From the NCBI GenBank assembly GCA_030605745.1, contig JAUWHT010000059.1, forward strand, positions 1 through 6,741: a stretch of DNA of 6,741 bases, read 5' to 3'. The DNA comes from Pirellulales bacterium (lineage in GTDB: Bacteria > Planctomycetota > Planctomycetia > Pirellulales > Thermoguttaceae). Below the pieces are notes generated by a model. It was given only the letters and a program-made list of their open reading frames with translations. It searched no databases and was not told where the DNA came from. The translations under genes were made by a program, and so were the position numbers. Below, piece after piece: positions 3,952-6,741 of the stretch (position 1 is its first letter; each line of letters opens with the position of its first letter).

Positions 3952-6585
3952 ATGAAAACCGACGAACTGCGCGAAAAATATCTGGCCTTTTTTGAGACCA
4001 AGGGCTGCGTGCGCCGGCCTAGCGATGTGCTGGTGCCACGGTGGGACCCTTCGGTGCTGTTTACGCCCGCTGGGATGAACCAGTTTAAGGACCATTTCCT
4101 GGGCCGCTGCAAGCTGGAGTTCACCCGGGCGACGACCTGCCAGAAGTGTCTGCGGACCGGCGATATCGACAACGTGGGCCGCACGGCTTACCACCATACG
4201 TTCTTCGAGATGCTGGGCAACTTCAGCTTCGGCGACTATTTCAAGCGCGAGGCGATCAACTGGGCCTGGGAGTTCTGTACCGATAAGAGGTGGCTCGGCA
4301 TGGACCCCGACCGGCTTTCGGCCACGATCTATCTTGACGACGACGAGGCGGCCGATATCTGGCTAAACGACGTCAAGCTGCCGCCCGACCGGCTCGAACG
4401 AATCGGCGAGGACGAGAACTTCTGGCCGGCCAACGCACCCAGCCAGGGGCCCGACGGCGTGTGCGGACCGTGCAGCGAGATCTACTACCACACCGACTAT
4501 GGCGAGGTGGAAATCTGGAACCTGGTGTTCACGCAGTTTAACCGCGTGGGCGATCCGCCGGGCAACCTGCGGCCGCTGCCGAGCAAGAACATCGACACCG
4601 GCATGGGCCTGGAGCGGACCGCCGCCGTGCTACAGGGCGTGGAAACCAACTTCCACATCGACATCCTCCGCCCGCTGGTCGAGGCCGCCGGCGAGGTCTG
4701 CTCGGTGGCCTACGATCCGCAGAGCGAAAACGCCCGCCGGCTGCGCCGTATCGCCGACCACCTGCGAGCATGCACATTTGCCATTCACGAAAACGTTTAT
4801 CCCGGACCGAACAAGGAGAAATATGTCATCAAGCGGCTTCTGCGCCGGGCCGTGCTCGACGGGCACCAGTTGGGCCGCCACGAACCGTTCCTCTATCAGC
4901 TCGTCGGCAAGGTTGCCGAGTTGATGAAAAACCCCTACCCCGAGCTGACCGAGACCGTCGAGCGAGTTTCCCGGGTGATCGAAAAGGAGGAGGCCAATTT
5001 CTTCTCCAGCATCGACGCCGGGTTGGACCGCATCGAGCGGGTCTTCGCACAGATGAAGCAGCAAAGGCTAGGCGTAGTCTCCGGGAAGGAATCGGCCCAG
5101 ATGTTCCAGACCTACGGCTTCCCGCCCGAGCTGTTCGAGACAATGGCCGCCGAGCATAACCTGGCCTTCGATTGGGACGGGTACTATCAAGAGATGAAAA
5201 GGCACGGCGAGATTTCCGGGCCGGCCGAGAGAGGCGCCCTTTTCAAGCACGACCCGCTGGAAGCTCTCAAAAAGGCGATGCACGGCAGCAAGTTCGTCGG
5301 CTACGAGACTATCGAGGTCGACGACGCCAAGGTCGTGGGTATCATCGTGGGCGATCAATTGTGCGATAAGGTCGATGAGCAGGTCGTCGACGAAGCGGAC
5401 AGTCAGCGCCCAACGATCGTCGTGGTGCTCGACAAAACACCATTCTACGGCGCGATGGGCGGACAAGTGGGCGACGTGGGCGAGTTGGCCGGCGAAGGTT
5501 TCCGCTTCGACGTGACCGACGCGGCGGTCGACGGTGCGTTTACCCTTCACCGCGGACACCTTCGCGAGGGTGAGATCGCGCTGGGCTCGGTCGTCTCTGC
5601 CCGGGTCGACATCCGGCGGAGGCAGGGGATTCGCCGCGCCCACTCCGCAACGCACTTGCTACATTATGCGCTGCAAAAGCATCTCGGCGAGCACGCCCAG
5701 CAGCGAGGTTCCAAGGTGGACGATGATTTGCTGCGGTTCGATTTCACGAACCCTTCGGCGCTGAATATCGAGGAACTCAGTCGAATCGAGACCGAGGTGA
5801 ACGCCAAGATTCTCGACGGGGTGCCGATCCGCTGTGAAAACCTGCCGCTGGCCGAGGCACGCAAGGCCGGGGCCATGATGCTCTTCGGCGAGAAGTATCC
5901 CGACGTGGTGCGGATGGTATCGATGGGTAACTTCAGCAAGGAACTTTGCGGCGGGACACATCTGGACAACACCGCGCAGGTTGGAATGCTGAAGATCGTC
6001 GGCGAGGAGAGTGTGGCGGCCGGCACCCGGCGGATAACGGCCCTGACCGGCACCGCCGCCCTGGAAGATGTCCGCCGCAAGGATACCGCGCTCGCCCGGG
6101 CGGCAGCCGTGTTGAAAGTGCCGGCCGGGGAGGTTGATGATCGGATAGAGGCGCTGCTGAAGGAGGTCCGCCAATTGAAAAAGCAACTGGCCGCCGGAGC
6201 GAAGGGCGTAGGCGTCTCGGCCGAAGGACTGCTTGCCGAAGCCGCCGAAGTCGGCGGTACGAAGATCATCGTGGCCGAGGTTCCCGACGCAGGTCCACCG
6301 ATGATGCGGCAGTTGATCGACCAACTCCGCCGCAAGGCCGCTCCAGTGGCAGTGATGCTGGGCAGCCGCCAGGAAGAAGAGGGAAAGGTGCTATTGGTCG
6401 CCGGCATAAGCCGCGACCTGGTAGAAAAGGGCCTCGACGCGGTCGCCTGGATACGCACCGCCGCAAAGCAAGTCGACGGCAGCGGCGGCGGACGCCCCGA
6501 CATGGCCCAAGCCGGCGGAAAGAACCCCGAAAGGCTCCCTGAAGCCCTCCAAACGGCCCGGGCGGTAGTCAAAGAAATGTTATAG
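3952..6585 (+). CDS. alaS: Alanyl-tRNA synthetase (AlaRS)
   Basis: This cytoplasmic enzyme attaches alanine to tRNA-Ala using ATP and clears mischarged Ser/Gly-tRNA-Ala. The 877 residues are close to the E. coli length. The class II catalytic domain shows FTPAGMNQFKDHF (37-49), TTCQKCLRTGD, HHTFFEMLGNFSFGDYFK (81-98), WNLVFTQFNR (189-198) and motif 3 NIDTGMGLER (213-222). A helical tRNA-binding part follows, with NVYPGPNKEKYVIKRLLRRAV (281-301) and TYGFPPELFE. The editing domain carries the zinc ligands H564 and H568 (HSATH) and C666 and H670 (CGGTH), numbering that coincides with the E. coli editing cysteine C666. The C-Ala domain at about 755-877 has the glycine-rich GSGGGRPDMAQAGG (843-856). 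I prefer ATG 3952 (MKTDELREKYLAFF), which matches planctomycete relatives, over GTG 3943; neither has a strong ribosome binding site. All key residues are present, so it should be functional. It stands alone, with about 140 bp between the IS remnant and its start for a promoter. I could not identify one. Confidence 0.99.
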   Translation: MKTDELREKYLAFFETKGCVRRPSDVLVPRWDPSVLFTPAGMNQFKDHFLGRCKLEFTRATTCQKCLRTGDIDNVGRTAYHHTFFEMLGNFSFGDYFKREAINWAWEFCTDKRWLGMDPDRLSATIYLDDDEAADIWLNDVKLPPDRLERIGEDENFWPANAPSQGPDGVCGPCSEIYYHTDYGEVEIWNLVFTQFNRVGDPPGNLRPLPSKNIDTGMGLERTAAVLQGVETNFHIDILRPLVEAAGEVCSVAYDPQSENARRLRRIADHLRACTFAIHENVYPGPNKEKYVIKRLLRRAVLDGHQLGRHEPFLYQLVGKVAELMKNPYPELTETVERVSRVIEKEEANFFSSIDAGLDRIERVFAQMKQQRLGVVSGKESAQMFQTYGFPPELFETMAAEHNLAFDWDGYYQEMKRHGEISGPAERGALFKHDPLEALKKAMHGSKFVGYETIEVDDAKVVGIIVGDQLCDKVDEQVVDEADSQRPTIVVVLDKTPFYGAMGGQVGDVGELAGEGFRFDVTDAAVDGAFTLHRGHLREGEIALGSVVSARVDIRRRQGIRRAHSATHLLHYALQKHLGEHAQQRGSKVDDDLLRFDFTNPSALNIEELSRIETEVNAKILDGVPIRCENLPLAEARKAGAMMLFGEKYPDVVRMVSMGNFSKELCGGTHLDNTAQVGMLKIVGEESVAAGTRRITALTGTAALEDVRRKDTALARAAAVLKVPAGEVDDRIEALLKEVRQLKKQLAAGAKGVGVSAEGLLAEAAEVGGTKIIVAEVPDAGPPMMRQLIDQLRRKAAPVAVMLGSRQEEEGKVLLVAGISRDLVEKGLDAVAWIRTAAKQVDGSGGGRPDMAQAGGKNPERLPEALQTARAVVKEML

Positions 6586-6627
6586 CCGCAACTGCCTACT
6601 CCCTTAGTTCAAGTTTTGCACATATTT

Positions 6628-6660
6628 CAACCGTTTTCGAGGCGGTTGCTCGGCGTTTTT
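6628..6660 (+). terminator. Possible terminator after alaS
   Basis: A 6-bp stem (caaccg 6628-6633 with cggttg 6643-6648, 9-base loop) lies 43 bases after the alaS stop and is followed, after seven bases, by a run of five T (6656-6660). The gap between stem and T-run is longer than in a classic intrinsic terminator. An alternative 4-bp stem (6638-6641 with 6649-6652) sits nearer the T-run. Confidence 0.35.
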
Positions 6661-6673
6661 GTTGGTCGGTTCA

Positions 6674-6729
6674 GCGGGCTGGACTCGCCGTCGACCCCTT
6701 GGGGCCGACGCGCGGCGCTCTCAGCCCGC
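6674..6729. repeat. GC-rich long hairpin downstream of alaS
   Basis: gcgggctg (6674-6681) pairs perfectly with cagcccgc (6722-6729). Inside it cgccg (6686-6690) can pair with cggcg (6713-6717), gtcg (6690-6693) with cgac (6706-6709), and the C4/G4 blocks around 6695-6704 close the tip. The inner pairs partly compete for base 6690. There is no open reading frame of note and no T-run. It could be a second terminator-like element, a dispersed intergenic repeat or part of a small RNA; the window ends 12 bases later, so the right context is missing. Confidence 0.5.
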
Positions 6730-6741
6730 CAAGCTGAGAAA

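Noticed and set aside
3736..4197. A 153-codon minus-strand open frame overlapping the start of alaS
   Set aside because: It overlaps the conserved catalytic region of alaS in antisense and has no supporting motif.
5659..6572. Long minus-strand open frames (221 and 302 codons) under the alaS 3' half
   Set aside because: They are shadows produced by the GC-rich codon use of alaS; no motif or start signal supports them.
1..6741. CRISPR array, tRNA or rRNA genes, toxin-antitoxin or defence genes
   Set aside because: No regularly spaced long repeats and no tRNA or rRNA signatures were recognised by reading. The coding regions are accounted for by the barrel protein, alaS, the regulator pseudogene and the IS remnant.

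Overview
The window looks like chromosomal DNA of a planctomycete, probably of the Pirellulales/Pirellula-Blastopirellula type. The evidence is a BBP2-type outer-membrane beta-barrel protein with the family's 'FFTIIGYEVVPAPENFFYSH' core, a degraded regulator of the planctomycete 'XylR-like' kind (ligand-sensor domain plus AraC-type HTH), and an alanyl-tRNA synthetase with the N-terminus typical of this phylum. These assignments come from recognised family signatures, not from a database search.

Layout. 1-131: the last codons of an unrecognised plus-strand gene. 132-488: a gene-poor stretch with a 21-bp-spaced direct repeat and a large inverted repeat built on heptamers. 489-1215: a plus-strand XylR-like regulator broken by two internal deletions, one of them frameshifting. 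1219-1261: a second heptamer array with an inverted partner, directly after the pseudogene. 1423-1447: a sequence resembling an IS3-family end. 1480-2901: the minus-strand outer-membrane barrel protein, with signal peptide and a dense cysteine cluster. 3154-3811: a 658-bp IS4-like element, internally deleted but still carrying matched terminal inverted repeats, a promoter, a structured leader and an in-frame fusion of the transposase N- and C-termini. 3952-6585: intact alaS on the plus strand. 6586-6741: a possible terminator and a strong GC-rich hairpin.

Only alaS and the barrel protein look like intact complete genes. They are divergent, and the IS4 remnant sits between them, so it occupies what would have been their shared upstream region. 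The regulator pseudogene and the IS remnant show the same kind of decay: loss of the middle of the gene with both ends kept. No gene cluster encoding a new multi-protein system is visible. The points most worth a second look are the heptamer arrays bracketing the pseudogene and the miniaturised IS4 element with its hairpin-masked ribosome binding site.
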